64,000 bases of DNA from Apostichopus japonicus (GCF_037975245.1 NC_092572.1:26953989-27017988), one strand, 5' to 3'; counted from the first letter of the stretch, positions 1-13,555 are shown. Notes: generated from the sequence alone by a model not told the origin. Numbers and translations: made by a program.

Positions 1-267
1 CTCTGTCTCTGAAAAGTACTCCTGTTAAGCTCAGCTGACTCATCCTATACTGACCTTCATGACTTACCCTAATGTATTCCTGAACTGTTTAAACTGATAT
101 TGCATGTGACTCCAATGCAACTCTTTAATTTAATCATAATAAAATAAGGGAACTGTGTGTAACAGTGTGTAAAATGGTAAAAAAAAGCTTACTGAAATGC
201 TTTCTATATAGATATACAGTTCACATTCAAGTTTGTTACTTGGCAAAGAACAACAATGACAAATTAC

Positions 268-447
268 CTTTTTTTCCATTGGTGGAAAACACTGGTTCCT
301 GCAGTTACTAGAGTATATCTCCCATGGAAGCATAAGGATATTTCTCTCTGCTGTCAGGATTGCTTTGGAATTTCTTGTTACCTCATCTAACCAGTGGAGT
401 CCGTGTATACCACACCCATTTACACCCCATAAGAACATCAACTTTCT
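268..447 (-). CDS. Internal exon of an unidentified minus-strand gene
   Basis: On the minus strand a pyrimidine-rich tract ending TTTTCAG precedes a 180-nt open stretch that ends at AAG|GTAATTT. It encodes 60 codons, phase 0 at both ends, starting RKLMFLWGVNGCGIHGLHWL and ending NQCFPPMEKK. The composition (Trp, Cys, His and charged residues, no low complexity) is that of a real protein, and both splice sites fall at the edges of the coding-like part of a longer open frame. I do not recognise the family. No other exon of this gene was found in the window; upstream exons would lie at higher coordinates, downstream ones left of position 1. Confidence 0.5.
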
Positions 448-510
448 CTGAAAATTTACAAAACAACAGACAATTATTGACAGTAAGTAGGCCAAATAAC
501 CTTGATGCAC

Positions 511-3500
511 ATGTGTAGGAGCAGAAAATGGCAGTGGATTATTTAAGACTCAAAACATTCTATGTACAAGGTATCAACACTCAGCAGCCACCCCATTTAG
601 GATATAGTTTAGAATTAGTGTAGGCTACTATGGTACCAGAGCTATTATGGCTATGATGCTTAGCCATAGCTAGCGTTTTAGGTGTTGCATTAATTGTACT
701 GAGATTTTGGGCCTAGATTAACACCAGTTTTTTCCTCTTTCTGCAAAAATAACATAAAATGATTACCATGTACTTTAGGTACACACAATATGGCACCCAA
801 GCGGGAAATCTTCGGACGTATGATTTACACACTAACGGAACTACTTTGGCCAACTTTATGACTTCTAGCATTTAAAATACAAAATGTCACATGTTTACTT
901 AAGGTTACACACCTATTAAATGCCCCTTTGACTTACACACCAAATCATAAAAGTAATATGGTCCCTAAATATATAAAGTTCTCTATAGCTAAAAGCTAAC
1001 CATCACTGGATTGCTGACAAGTTGGCACATTTATGGTACCATAAATTTTTCATATCAATACCATGCAGTTTTTTGCTATGAGACCCTCAAGTTTTCATCA
1101 CTTAACAAACCTCTTAACTCAGTAGTAAACAATTTTTGTACGCTTCTCCTGGGAGGCCCAAAGGGGTTTAAAATTGCCTCAATTTACCAATTTTCTTGCA
1201 CCACATGTATTTCCATTCATGCTCTCCAACATGCAAGCCACATTAACCAGATCCTGATTTATAACATATCAAAAAAGCTATTGTCCTGCTGCTTTTTGGC
1301 ACTTTTCCTAAAGGAAAACACTCGATCGGACTGATGTAGACTCTAATAGAAGCCTGATACCTGTAGAGTGACCTTATATGGGTATTTTTTTTTAAGATTC
1401 CTTCAAAGTCAAGAAAGGATGTAGGCCGAAATGCATATCTTGCAACTATGTGCTACAAGGTTGCCAGACTCGAAGCACAAAAAATGAAATGTGCCTTAAT
1501 TCCCAGAATGGTCAGAATTCCTAGCAGAAGCAGCTCAACCAATGAACACAGGCCGTAAGTTTCTATTGCATTTCATAACTTTTTAAAATAGTTTATTCTA
1601 GTTCTAAATGGTGAACTCCATTGAAATACTCAAAGCAATGGTCTGGTTTTCTTTTGAAGTAAAAACAGGATTTGAATTATGAAAGGTATTCTCCATCGCA
1701 TTGAAAGTTTACTTGATAGAGGTGTATCATTCTGTATGACTGATGAGAAGTTCTTACTAAATATTTTAAATACCCATTATTTCTGTAACCGATCATTAAA
1801 TTCATACCGGAGGGTAAAACATTGTCGGAGAAAATTTCACAAAATTTCAATAAAAATATATTTATTGTGATCAGCTTAAAGTAAGAAGGCAGCCACGACA
1901 CATATCTAAAGAGAAAGGTTGAGCCCTACAGTTGTTCTACACCTTTGTTATATGTAAGGGAAATTCAAAATAGTAACAGCCATATGTGTCTACATCAATC
2001 ATGTGGAACGGGAATCAAGAGTAGTTATTTAGACTAGCTAATCCCTGTTTACAACTGATCAACAGATTGACCAGAACTGTAATTCTTTCTTTCCATTTCT
2101 TGACTTTTCAGACTTTTTGAGTACAGAAGTTTAACATTATAAGAAGGGGGACCATTATCATGACTACCAACTACCAAATGATTACCAGTCTTCAATTGCA
2201 ATACCCCAAAAAAGGCATAGTTGGACAACTTTTTCATAAGAACTTTTGTAAGTGAGAAACCAAAAGTAATTTTAGAAGTGGCCACACTGATATGTGTGAC
2301 TAATTTATCCTTTCAAACAGTAGAACACTCCATTTCAAGACCATGGTCGGAATGCTGCACATTGGGTTCATGACAAGGAAGGGCACTGGTGACAAGTAGC
2401 TGCCGCTTGTATCCAACAGAGAAAGAGGGAAGGTGTGCTGACGTTCTTCGAGACATAAAATTGTTTCTTGCTAGATGGTTGGCTAAATATCCACAACGAA
2501 CCAATTATCTGTGTAACAGTTTCAGCTGATAATGAACGGGTATTCTAGACAGATATTATCGATATATCTAGAAAGCAACATAGAGCGGAATATCATAGAA
2601 CTGGGGACAACTTTGATTAGAAAGACAAAGCAGGACTTTGGTTGTCAAGTGGTCAGCGTCATTGCATAACGCTGCCAATACTCTCTCGCATCATAGCAAT
2701 ATCATGCACAAGGGAGGCAAGCACTAGTAATGCCCCAGGATAAACGGTGGAACACAAGGGTTGACTTCCTCAGAGTTACATATAAAGAAACTGGTCCATC
2801 TTGTTGAAATTTGCCAAGCCAACTGGGAGAGCATTCATTCAAAGTCAGAAAGTTCTGAACGTTGCATTCAAACGATGTGCTAAAGAGTTGCTGAGGAGAC
2901 TTGGACCAATATCGCAGTGTCTAGATCGTGTACAGAGTGACTGATGTACAATTGCCGATGTTTAAGACTATTGGAAGATGATTAGAAAAGGACTAAGCCG
3001 GCAACAAGGATGTAGCACAGAAGTTTAAAGTGTGATATGCACCATCGCACCAGCTCACCGGTTTGCTTAAATTGCTTACACGGTACATCCTTGTTACCAG
3101 GGTAATGGGCTGACAGATAATGAGCGAATAGTAATTTTGAACTATATGAATAGCACGCACCCTGGACTTGTTGCAATCATAACGACGTTTCAGGCCAAAG
3201 CTGTTCCTAATGTTTAGTGGAAGTGTCAAACGTGTGAACAGGGTGAGAGGAGCTATTCTTTAAGCACTCAGCATCTCTGAAGTGTTGGGTCGTCGGCTGG
3301 AGTTGCAGGTGTGTTTTAATCTTTCGGACTGGTACACTCAAAACTTCGAACACTTCGAACAGAAAAAGCACCTGAACTAGTCTTCCTTTTTAAGGTGTTA
3401 AATCAAAACAAGTGACTGTTTGTTGGAATCTTTTATGCTTGACATGTACATTATAGTACAGTAGATGTTTACAGTAATGTATCGTACTGTCCCTGCGACC

Positions 3501-4606
3501 TTTCCTATTTAAAGTGATAGTAGACAAGAAGTACTATAGATGTAGCTCTGTTCCTACTGTAATTTGAGCACTAAACATTGAATGTACTAAACTTTTAATA
3601 ACAATTAAAACTACAGTACACTTTCATTTACACCTGAATTGATGTTTTGTTCAATCCTTGACAAGCAGAGATTATATATAATCATTTTAAATTATTGTGT
3701 TTGTTAATGTTAAAAGGAGTCTTCTGAGAGGAAGAAAATAAAAGACATGTCTGCCACAGTGTATTTATAAGTTTTGTTATTATTATATGGAAATTCCAGA
3801 TAGTACACACGGCCCTCTGAAGCATGCACATACTTCACAGTACATTAAATGGAGTGTGCACATGCTTCCAAAGGGTGTAATGGTAGTGTGTGCACGCTCA
3901 AGAGGGTGCATGGGAAATGTGCGCAGGCTTGATATTGCTATGCAGAAAGCATATACAATTGTCTGAAATTTCAAATGCATACGTACGCAACTGGGTTAAC
4001 ATGCTTCTAAATGGAGGGTGCATTGTTTCAAATTTCACACAGTTGGCACTCAATTGACACATAATATGATATTGCATTTGTGCAAATTAAGATTGAAATT
4101 TGTAAAAGGTTAATTTCAAGTCTGTAATGGTTGAATTCATACTGGTGTCTATCCAAAGGTGTGAGTGGTCTTCTTTTATTAAAGCTGCATTTCATACTTG
4201 GGAACATTGTGTGATTGTGTCACACTGACTACTGACGTAGTATCTGTAATGTGTAATTGGATGAAATGTTATCCAGTTTACCAAGAATCCATTGACATAC
4301 CTACGCCTGTTTGGCTTCTATGTAAGGAATATATACCAGTATAAGCTAACATTTAGTGTCCCACAACACATGTGTTATTGTGTCATTAAATTTTGCTTTG
4401 ATGAGTAGATGTAATCACTGTATGGTATAATCGGGATCGGCTAGAAGTGTCAGACTATATGTGATCACGTAATGTAGCTTTCCTGTACCTAGCAACCAAA
4501 ACTGCAGAATTATAATAATATATATTAGCCCAGTATGTTATACTTGTATCTTCTATACATTTGTTTTAGTTTTTAAAATGCTTTGTTTAAATGTGTTTGA
4601 TAACAG
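511..4606. other. Non-coding stretch, no supported gene
   Basis: AT-rich sequence without a convincing exon. Open frames here are short, lack usable splice sites and have no protein-like composition. Around 3805-3940 there are a few degenerate GTGTGCACATGCTTC-like words, a possible decayed minisatellite. The first exons and promoter of the plus-strand ZU5 gene could lie here or left of the window; I could not identify them. Confidence 0.5.
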
Positions 4607-4774
4607 GATGTTCTCGAAGATGAACATGAGAATGAAAATATAACATTGGACAGTCATGATACATTGAGACTTGAAGAACATTCTCCAGGAAAAGGGATAC
4701 AAAAGCATCATGTAGTCACTGTTACCGTGACGACTAACAACTCTAACGCGTGGATACCCGATAAAGATGAGCAG
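4607..4774 (+). CDS. ZU5-domain gene, exon A (first recognised exon)
   Basis: The exon begins after GATAACAG and ends at GAGCAG|GTATTT: 168 nt, 56 codons, phase 0 to 0. It starts with an acidic, Asn-rich stretch (DVLEDEHENENITLD...) and continues into a beta-strand-like HHVVTVTVTT segment. There is no start codon in a plausible context, so it is an internal exon. Its 3' phase matches the exon at 6421. I assign it to the ZU5 gene by strand, phase and continuity; the fold of this N-terminal part is unknown to me. Confidence 0.7.
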
Positions 4775-6420
4775 GTATTTATAGTTACCTTCAAGTATAA
4801 AAGGGCACTTTATACTCACATGGTATGTTTTAAAAGACCAGTGCTGTATTAACATTCAATAAAATTGTAAAGCTGAAATAAGCATAGCACCCTCAAGTTT
4901 CCCAGCGCAGTATGTACACTTAATGTATCCATTAGTACATGCATGAACATCGCACAAAACGATTCAATATATCAACATATATTGCGATCTAATTTAGAAA
5001 CATATCTAGACAGTCATTTCCCACATATCAAAATCAGTTTGGTGTCCCCTGTCCTATCATAATACTTTAAAATCATGATGTTTAGTCTGGTAAACTAAAT
5101 ATTACTGGACCTTTGTAGTTGGACTTACTTCAAATCAATTCCTGCTCAGCGTTCTCTGTAATGTTATGATTTCCATACCTTTGAGCACCAAAATACATTT
5201 GCAACTACTGCTGTGATATAGATCATATGGCTATACGGCTGGATAGGGGAGAGGTTGTCTACATCCCGAACAGATGGCCAGTAATAAATGAATTCATTTC
5301 TGTTCTTAAAATTATTTACTTATTTTAATGTACAACAGTCAATTTGTAGTGTACGTTTGATTTATCTTTGAATATATGAACAATATAGGAATAGAGTCTA
5401 AAGCTGATATACTGGTGACACTAGGGCACCTCATTACAAAAATAAAAATTTCCCTCTGAATGTTCAGCTCATTGAGTGTTTCCATCTCCGACTAGTCCGA
5501 TCGCAATTTGGAAGAATAAACTCAACCAGACTTAACAAAACTGGCTTAAACTTGATCAGTTGTCATATACAGATAACCGTTTTTACAGTAGAGTCATAGT
5601 TTTTATTATTTAATTATTTTATGGCAGTCTAGAGGTCTCGAACCTTCGAGGTTTTAAACCTCCATGTCTCAGCAGTGGTGTAAATAGTCTATTGTTGCCA
5701 TTGCAAACTCTTGTGTGAATTTATATCAATGACATTAAAATATGACCATCAATCCTGCTCAAGATTTTTTTTTAAATCAGACAGTTTTATTCTTTTCTTT
5801 TGTCTTCAATAATGTTCAGTTTAATAGTTTTCTTCTCATACCCATCAACTTGAGAGCTCCAAACCCTTCTCTTAACATAGAAAGCTTGATGGTGCATGGA
5901 CATTTAGGGGTGCCAAATATAACAACGAAATATCACTCAAGCCAAACATGAGTTGGACCCTCCTGTTAGGCCCATTTCTACTGCTGCACCAGGACCAGGT
6001 TGCCCATTGTTATGTCTTGGGTCATAGTCTCGGACCGATAGGTCTTGACTACAACACTCACATTTGCTGGATGTTGTGATCAAATTTGCCAACTTTAATC
6101 TTACACGTCTATCACTTGAGTTCATGATATTGAGTGTTGATGATCTTTGACGTCGTATCTCTCAACTCACGGCAGGTGTTGCTGGATAAAAGGATTTGCT
6201 AATTATTCTCTGATGACTTTAATTAAAAACGATATTTTAATAGCTAGCTGCAGAATTCTTGATACTATCGCAAGAGTTATTTGAATTTGTTATCAAATAT
6301 GGCATGTAAAAACTGCTAGGAATTATTTGTTTATAGATTGTTTTGTTTATATCTTGATTGTACAGTTGATGCACCAATGTCCCATCTGTTAACATGTATT
6401 ATGTTTGTGTTTCTTTATAG
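4775..6420 (+). other. Intron between exons A and B
   Basis: A 1.6-kb AT-rich intron. I see no further exon or recognisable mobile element. It ends in a pyrimidine-rich tract (GTGTTTCTTTATAG). Confidence 0.55.
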
Positions 6421-6579
6421 AAACTTTCTGCAAGTCAAATTTGGCAGGTTAAAACTAAGTGCTCTTTCAGGCTTAAGAAAAAATCAACTGCTGGAAGGAA
6501 CCAATTGTACATCACATTGACTATCCATCAGGAAGTAAATGGGGAAAGGAAGAAAACAGAGTTCATACTTCAAAAGAGG
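6421..6579 (+). CDS. ZU5-domain gene, exon B (first Cys-x-Phe-x-Leu module)
   Basis: The exon follows TTTCTTTATAG and ends at AAGAGG|GTAAGA: 159 nt, 53 codons, phase 0 to 0. It encodes KLSASQIWQVKTKC..., a basic stretch and a beta-rich LYITLTIHQEV segment. The motif TKCSFRLKK recurs as TKCQFALNK in the exon at 18147 and GFCSFELER in the exon at 25596. This suggests three related beta-rich modules on either side of the ZU5 domain. No database family comes to mind. Confidence 0.75.
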
Positions 6580-7789
6580 GTAAGATATGCTTTCAAACTA
6601 GTTACAATATTAGGATTGTAGAAATTCTGTACTCGTATAAAATGGTATAAACTGGTTTAAAATCATACAGGATGGTATATTGTTGTATGGCAAGGAATAA
6701 AATCAGATACAATTGTTGACGCTTCAAGAATTTGTAGAAAATCTTGTGCAAGTTGTGCGGAAAGAAGTGGAATAACCACAGTAGCTGTGGTAAAACGCGT
6801 TACTTGGTTTCATTTGACCATGTGCGCCCGCAAACACAATTTTGTGAACTTCACACTCAATGTGCGATGTCGTAGATTCCTACCTCGTTTCGTTTGCATA
6901 ACGCCATAGTATACCATTTCATCAAAATAGGAGGATAGAGACATTTCTGTCCTCGAAATGTTGAGGTTTAGGAATAATTACGGACAATTGGCCAACAATC
7001 AAACTCAAACAATGAGAGCGATGAATTTACCATGTCATCTCTGCCATAGGAAAGACTATGTAATGGTAATCATCATGTAAACTAGGTGCTGCAGAACACA
7101 ATTATTAGAAGAAAAGATATGGAAAGTGTGAGATTGTCTTTATGGATCAGGAGACTCCGAGAGAGTCGACCTGTCTTTGTCAGTCTGAACATTGTACAAA
7201 GCAGGGCTTTACAAATACGTAAGCCCGCTTACGCTCATTTCTTATAATGGTGCTTACAATGTAGCAAGACAAACATTGCATTGCTTGTCGGCAACAGTCA
7301 TGCTTTGTTCTTGATAATGTCCGAATTAGCTTTGGCTGTTTTGTTGTGAATCGAATACGGTAAGGTAAGGCATGTATTGTATGATTGTTAATGAAAGTCC
7401 TAATTGCTATGGCAACGGAAGCTTCGCTGGATAGTGCGCAGTCCAGGTTAAAAGTTCATTCGAGGTCTCAGCGCTGGCAAGCAGTCAGATCATGTGTAAA
7501 TATTGTCGCCGGACAGCCACCGTGCACCCTACATTATTGCCTCAAACACTTGCTTAATAAAGGTAAAGCGTGCAGCAGCAGTGTAAAGAGTTAATTACTT
7601 AGTTTGGGGCTTTAATTTTGATTTTGTAAGGAAGAATATAATAAGCAAGTTGAGTTTGTTCAATTATTATGTCGTGAATAAATCTAAACATAAGAACATA
7701 ACAATACTGAAGGTACTACTAGGTCAAGTGCTGAAAATCGAGCCAGCCAGCCCACCGAGCCCAGTATCTTAACTACTACAAAGACGGAA
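6580..7789 (+). other. Intron sequence, nothing recognised
   Basis: First part of the 8.2-kb intron between exons B and C. A 69-codon open frame near 7385-7594 has no splice context and no family resemblance, so I do not call it. Confidence 0.4.
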
Positions 7790-8975
7790 AAAGCTTTGGA
7801 TGAAAGTAAGCGCGAAAGACGTTATCAAGCTCATTGGAGGGATGCGAAGAAAGGGGAAATGTATATCAAATTATGCCAGTATTATAAGCAGCCAATTTTT
7901 TTCAAAAGAACATGTAACTTTCGTATTGAACCAATTTGTTACCATGATTGTTCTGCAAAACGTTTTTGCATTGTTGCAACTGATAAAGCTAAACATGAAC
8001 CCGCGAAAACACCACGAAGACACCTCTGTTTAGGGCCGCAACTAAACTGCAGGATACTCAACTGGCTCTTAGGAGATTGTGCGATCAATAGGTTAGTTTT
8101 GTTACACATCACCTACACGGTCACGAGAATTGAATGCCCTAGGTGAAGTGCTCAACAAGGTATTGCTTCGTTTCGGAAGCCTGAATAATGTTCGCTGACA
8201 TGCAAGCCGTGACAGAGCAATGCGCACCTCTTCAACAATTTCAAGGCAACAGTTACTCATCTTAAGCAGGTCATCAAAGTACCAGGTGTTGAGGCTAATG
8301 ATAAGGCAAAAGCAGTTGCCATGGGCTTCTCAAGAAGTTAAAGAGCTATACATACTTGAAACATCTTAACTCCATGTTAGACATTTCAGAACAAATGACT
8401 ACTCTGTCATGCAAGTTTCAGATAATTCCTTCATTACATATGTGAAGTTAGATGTGGAAGCAGCATGCGTCAAATTTGATGGCAATTACACCCAGCTATT
8501 TTGTAAAGATTTGAAAGAAGGGAATGGGTCATTTCAGTTGGATGGCGTCACTGAAGCAGCACAGAAAGCCAATTGTTGATACCAGGTTTCATACCTTGAA
8601 AGTAGATTTGTAAAATATTTTACCATTGTGTCTATTCCGCATTTTTGACTATTGACATTGGCCTAATGGACAATTTATGCTGGCAAAGGTTAGTACCAAG
8701 GACATTGAGAATCTTACTATTTTTGTGTGTGTATATACAAAGGTAACTACACCTACCTGAGAGAAACTTAAAGTAAGAATGAAGAATATGCCATCATTAT
8801 CACCATCAGAAGGATATTCACACTTTTTGGAGATGGCATCAGGAGACAATGATGTTTGTAAATGGATTCTGGACATATGTTTTCCAACCAACACGGCCCA
8901 CTGCGAAAGACGATTCTCCTGCATGACCAGCAAAAACAAAAGCAGAAATTGTTTAATGTACGAAAGTTAAAGCAA
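7790..8975 (+). pseudogene. Decayed hAT-like transposase remnant
   Basis: Broken plus-strand reading frames lie within the intron. The best evidence is at about 8779-8945, where the peptide contains ICFPTNTAHCERRFSCM. This resembles the C-terminal hAT dimerisation region, in which a pattern like (P/T)T-(A/S)-x-CER-x-FS is typical, including domesticated ZNF862-like copies. Fragments such as VKFDGNYTQLFCKDL at about 8467-8512 and SRFVKYFTI near 8600 fit an upstream part of such a protein, with several stops and frameshifts between. The N-terminal limit is uncertain. No intact catalytic core is visible, so it is inactive. Confidence 0.4.
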
Positions 8976-9639
8976 TGGTCCTGATTTTGGTCATTTTACG
9001 CCTGAACGTGCAATTGATGCTTGACTAGAAAGGGAGCAGGTGTTAGGCATGTAAAGGGGCACACTGTTTGGAAGGGACAGTCTAAAAAGGAATTTAGTTT
9101 GCCGATCCGTATTATCTCTGTATGTAGGCCTACATATATTCCCGTAATGTGTATACACTACATACACTACTTCGTAGTAAAACGTTTTCACTCCTACAAT
9201 GGTTGGTGCAAAAACTAGCTGTGATCAGATTATTGAAAAACTGGCTTCGGTTTTCACTGTTGTGCTTATACTGAATATATTACAACATCTGATGGAGGTT
9301 TGAGCGTACAGACGGACGTAGTTACGTACACACACATACATTTTTCCTTCTAGAGCAATGAGATGCAGGTGTCTACTTCTAGATGGCACTTGTTCACGCC
9401 TAGATGACATTGCAGGCATGTTACTTAGGTGTAAGTTATTTGACCAATGAACACTTCGGATACAGGAGTAGTATCCCTGTAGGTTAAGCAGAAGGCAAAC
9501 GGAATATATGTGTAGGTGGTTCCGTGTGTGTGCGTCTGTGAGTTTGACGCCTCTGCTTGTAAACACTAACGCAAAAAGTAGGAAGTGGATTAACTTCAAA
9601 CTTAGTACGTGGATACACCTTATAGAGTACAATTACAAT

Positions 9640-9900
9640 ATACTTTTCTAGGAAGGTTACAGTGCCTTTGAGAACAACAGAGGTAAACGTATGAAAACCT
9701 TTTAAACAAAGAAGGTCATGCATTGATGAAGTTTATTTATGTTATGCTGATTTCTCTTGGTGAGTACCATGATGAAGTTGGTGGAGGTAAAAGGTCATTT
9801 GAGGTCAACAGTGGTCAAAGTCTGAAAACCCTGTAAGCATGATTCATTTGAAAGTAAATATTCATAGGAGTTTATGAAACATACACCTTTGCAAGTAAAA
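9640..9900. repeat. AGGTCA-rich dispersed repeat, copy 1
   Basis: The stretch around 9783-9842 has spaced AGGTCA-like half sites (GGAGGTAAAAGGTCATTTGA, then GGTCAACAGTGGTCAAAG) followed by CTGAAAACCCTGTAAGCATGA. Related text occurs near 20836-21030, 25225-25420 and 34025-34390. It is a diverged interspersed family; boundaries are approximate. Confidence 0.5.
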
Positions 9901-9904
9901 GCAT

Positions 9905-12130
9905 CTCATCATAATTGGAGGAGGTCCAATCGCTGCATATGGCCATAATGCTGACTACCAAATCCGCCCTGTTCTGTGCTGCTGCATTGGTTACCTCCCA
10001 GCTCCTCCATCCAGCCCTGCTTTTCCTTCTCTACCGTCCTTCTCCATGTCGTTCTTTTCTATCTCTCACCCTTTGTCCCTTTGATGTCCACCCTAATGCT
10101 GTCACACAACCGTTCTCACCTTCCCTTCTGAGTATGTGTCCAACCCAATTCCATCATCTTGTTATCTCAGTATCAATGCCTCTGAATCCTGCAATTTCTT
10201 CTTCTCTCTTTTTTGTGTTCCTTTGCTGCCATCTTATCCTCATTATTTGTCTCAAACACTGGTTTTTGAAAGAATTCATCTGCCATATTTATCTTCCAGA
10301 TTTCACAGCCATATAATAGGGCTGGCTGAACTAATGTCTTGAACAGATTTATCTTTGTTATCCGTCCTATTCCTTTCGTCTTCCACACCTTCCATATCCC
10401 TTGGACCTCACATTTTGCCTACTGTAGCTTGTTGTCAATATTTCTACATTCTCCTCTACCTTAGCCCCGAGGTATAAAACTCCTTCACTTCATCCACTTT
10501 CTTGCTACTCACCGCAATTCTGTCACTGCTTCTAGCATGTGGAGTCTTAATATTGTGCACTTTCCCACATTTATTCCCACTCTGCTGCTGACTCTCTTAA
10601 CCTCTCTGTTTTATCACACAGGTCACTTAACTTGGATAACACTAGTACAATGTCATCCGCAAAAAACAAGGTCCTCCAGTGCATTTTATTCTTTATGACT
10701 CCTTGTTTGTTCCTTCGCCTCCTTCTTTTGCCACTAGTAATCTTTGCTATGCTGTATACTTCTTTGCTCTTTCGGTTTTCGGCTGCTTTCTTCGCTGCTA
10801 CTGCTTTCTTATCTATTCTTTCTCTTGTCCTCCCTTGCACTCATCTGGACCTCCTTGTATTTCTGTTTGTATTCTTCCCTCTGTCTCTTCTTAATCCTTC
10901 GGATCTTGTACTTACAATTTCTGTTTGACTCTTGTCTTTCCTCAACTTCCTCCATGTTTCATCTTCTATCCATGCATGTTTGCTCTGTTTCTTTGTTACA
11001 CCGATGATTTTCATGGCCGCTTGTGTGTACACCTCTAAAGTCTTGTCATTCCCTTCCTCTGGATGCTAAAGTCTTCTAATGCCTGGAATATGTTCTTCAC
11101 TCTATGTTTTACCTCTTCCTGGTGTCTTCACTTTGCAGTTTTTGCACATAGAGCCCCTCACTTCCATTCTTCTTCTTTGTCACTATCTTTGTCAGGCTTC
11201 GCGTTATGCTGGTTCTTACAAGATAGTCTCCCGACACATCTGCTCCCCTCATGACTATAGTGTTCACTATTGATGTTCGCATCCTATAATTCACCATGAT
11301 GTGGTTATGTTGAATTAACGTTCCCCCATCTGCAGATCTCCAGGTAGCATTGTGTATGTCCTTCTGTGAAAATATATATAAAAAAGTAATGACTAATCCA
11401 TTTCCACTGCTGATGTAACATAATTTTGGGCCATTGTCGTTCATGACTCCAATACCATGTCTCCCAATTACTTCATCTCTGTTTGTATTATCACTACCTA
11501 CTTTGGCATTCGTGCCACTCTTTACTACAATCATATCCAGCTTGTTAAAGCTGGCTATCATATCCTGTAGTTGATTGTAAAAATCATATTTGTCATCATT
11601 AATCGCATCCTATCACCATTGGCTTTTTATGTTTAAAGGGGAATCGCGCCAATTCAATTATTTTAGTGATGGCGCCCTTGTATCAGTGCTCTCTTTGATC
11701 TTGCTCTCATCATTATGGCTACTCCTACTTGATGTACCTCGACATCTGCTACGTCTCACAACTTTGTAGCTTTTCTGATCCCACTACCTTCATCATCTCT
11801 CACTAATTCCTAGCATCTCGATTATGTACTCTCTCATCTTCTTTGCTACATATGCGGCTTTCGTTTTCTTAGCCATTGTCCCCACATTCCAGCATCCTAT
11901 ACTGCTTTGTGGTTGGGGCCACTATTGATCCCATGGGCCTCTGAGCTTCTCGTAGGCTTTCACCCAACAGCGTCATACAATGATCCACGGCAGTTTCTCC
12001 GGTTTCAGTGTAAATGGTTTCTGTAACGACAATCTTTATACGGGGTGGGGTTTTTAACCCCACGCCCAACCCCAACCTGGAGAACCAGGGGCTGTATGTA
12101 GTCAGGCTTCTCCCATGTGACCACTCCAGC
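9905..12130 (-). mobile_element. RTE-type LINE, internally deleted and decayed
   Basis: Read on the minus strand, the 5' part (about 12130-11880) includes GLGVGLKTPPR and the MAKKTKAAYVAKKM start of an endonuclease region. The 11109-11561 stretch matches the end of an apurinic-type endonuclease domain (NDNGPKLCYISSGNGLVI..., KDIHNATWRSADG). A linker with AWIEDETWRKL follows at 10841-11032. At 10571-10840 the text jumps from NKQGVIKNKMHWR directly to TLFFADDIVLVLSKL, so most of the reverse-transcriptase fingers and palm are missing. The C-terminal part (LFKTLVQPALLYGCEIWK, then WVGHILRREG) continues to about 9930. Stops and frameshifts make it dead. It resembles the RTE elements annotated as craniofacial development protein 2-like. 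Confidence 0.8.
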
Positions 12131-13555
12131 AACGTTTGACCTGCCAGTCATTTACTCCCTGTCGGCGTAGCTCCCATGTTCATAGTATTTTCCAAGTTGT
12201 TGTAATACTCTTGTTCTCGCGTACAAACTGTTCATGCCTCAGAGTCCGTTTCTACATACCACAAATGTGCTTGACCACTGTATTTTACATACTCAGAGAT
12301 CTATCTGATACAAACGTCTTGGACAAAAGAAAACATAAGATAGCTTGGGAGAAATGTGCAAGGCCAAGGTATCAAACTATCGCGTTGCCGCGGTTGCTCC
12401 CTGGGCAGTTCATCAAATAGATACGGCAAAATAGCCTCTTTGTGAAAAAGAAAGGTGCTGTACATACCAGGGTCTTAAAACGACTACAAGGTTAATTGCA
12501 TAAACCACACAAGCTTATCCATCGCGACAGGGTAGCAGCCAAGGACAAGGAATGTTGGATACACTACATATTATATGTGTATCAACATTTTGATTATAAT
12601 TTTTTTTTACCCTTTCTGTGAAATGTCAAGTTCAGGTGTGGTTCACAAAGGTTAAAGACTGACCGCATTGTAAACACAATAAGTCCAGAAGTGAAGCTTG
12701 AATAAACTTCATAATTTGGAAGTAGATCCAGTAGGTAAACACTCAAAAATATTGTTTACAGAGTTACTGTTGAATTTCCACATACCAAATTTGGCAAAGA
12801 ATCACTAACCCTGTTGGCTATCTGGTTGGACAAGCGTCTACTATCCTGTTTAAAGCCATGTGTTAGTTTTCACAATGCAACACTCTTTTACCCTAAACAG
12901 AAAACAAGAAACAGAGAAATTTGAAGAAAATCATCTACTTATTACATTAATTTACTATTTGATTGATTAATTTAAGTTATTATTTGTAAGCCTGTTACTA
13001 TGATATTAAATAACGGTGATCGATACATGCATTGTCTGAAAGAAGTGAACAATAAAAGCTTGTGTATGACAAATACCTACACCAACACTTCCAGAATTTA
13101 ATAATAACCAATATGAAATTAGCATATTATTGGTACACGTAGACGATTTTTAATACTAAACTCTTTACAGTATTGTTTGATCAACTAGTTGCTTAAATTT
13201 TATTAAATATGCATAACATTCGCAGAAAGTATGTTGAAACTTATGACAATTAAATATGCAAAAGTTAGCCTAGACCTAACACTCGTTAATGTAGCAGATG
13301 CATGTAGCTATAGCTTACACTATGCTCTGCATATGTGCGAATTTATGGCTAGATTTGTCGTTTTAATCAATTGTAGAGGTTGTCTTGAGCTGGCTGTGGT
13401 TTGGGATGAAAAGATAAACTATCATGGATTTGTATTGATGCGGCTCAAGTTGGTTGAGTAAAATTTGGTGCCGGAGAATTACTTATACTTATTGCAGGTT
13501 ACTCATTATACTTTCGTTTGAAATGAGAACTGAGCCATTGAATTGGACTTCCCCT
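12131..13555 (+). other. Intron sequence, nothing recognised
   Basis: AT-rich part of the intron between exons B and C. Open frames at 12136-12420 and 13231-13461 have no splice signals or recognisable protein features. Confidence 0.45.

Noticed and set aside
2313-3400. Possible decayed transposase or minus-strand exons
   Set aside because: Composition differs slightly from the neighbourhood, but no frame gives a recognisable motif over more than a few residues.
9915-11273. Several plus-strand open frames rich in Ser, Leu, Phe and Cys
   Set aside because: They are antisense to the minus-strand RTE-type LINE, whose protein text is clear on the other strand.
13231-13461. 76-codon plus-strand open frame
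   Set aside because: No acceptor or donor in phase with exons B or C, and no family resemblance.
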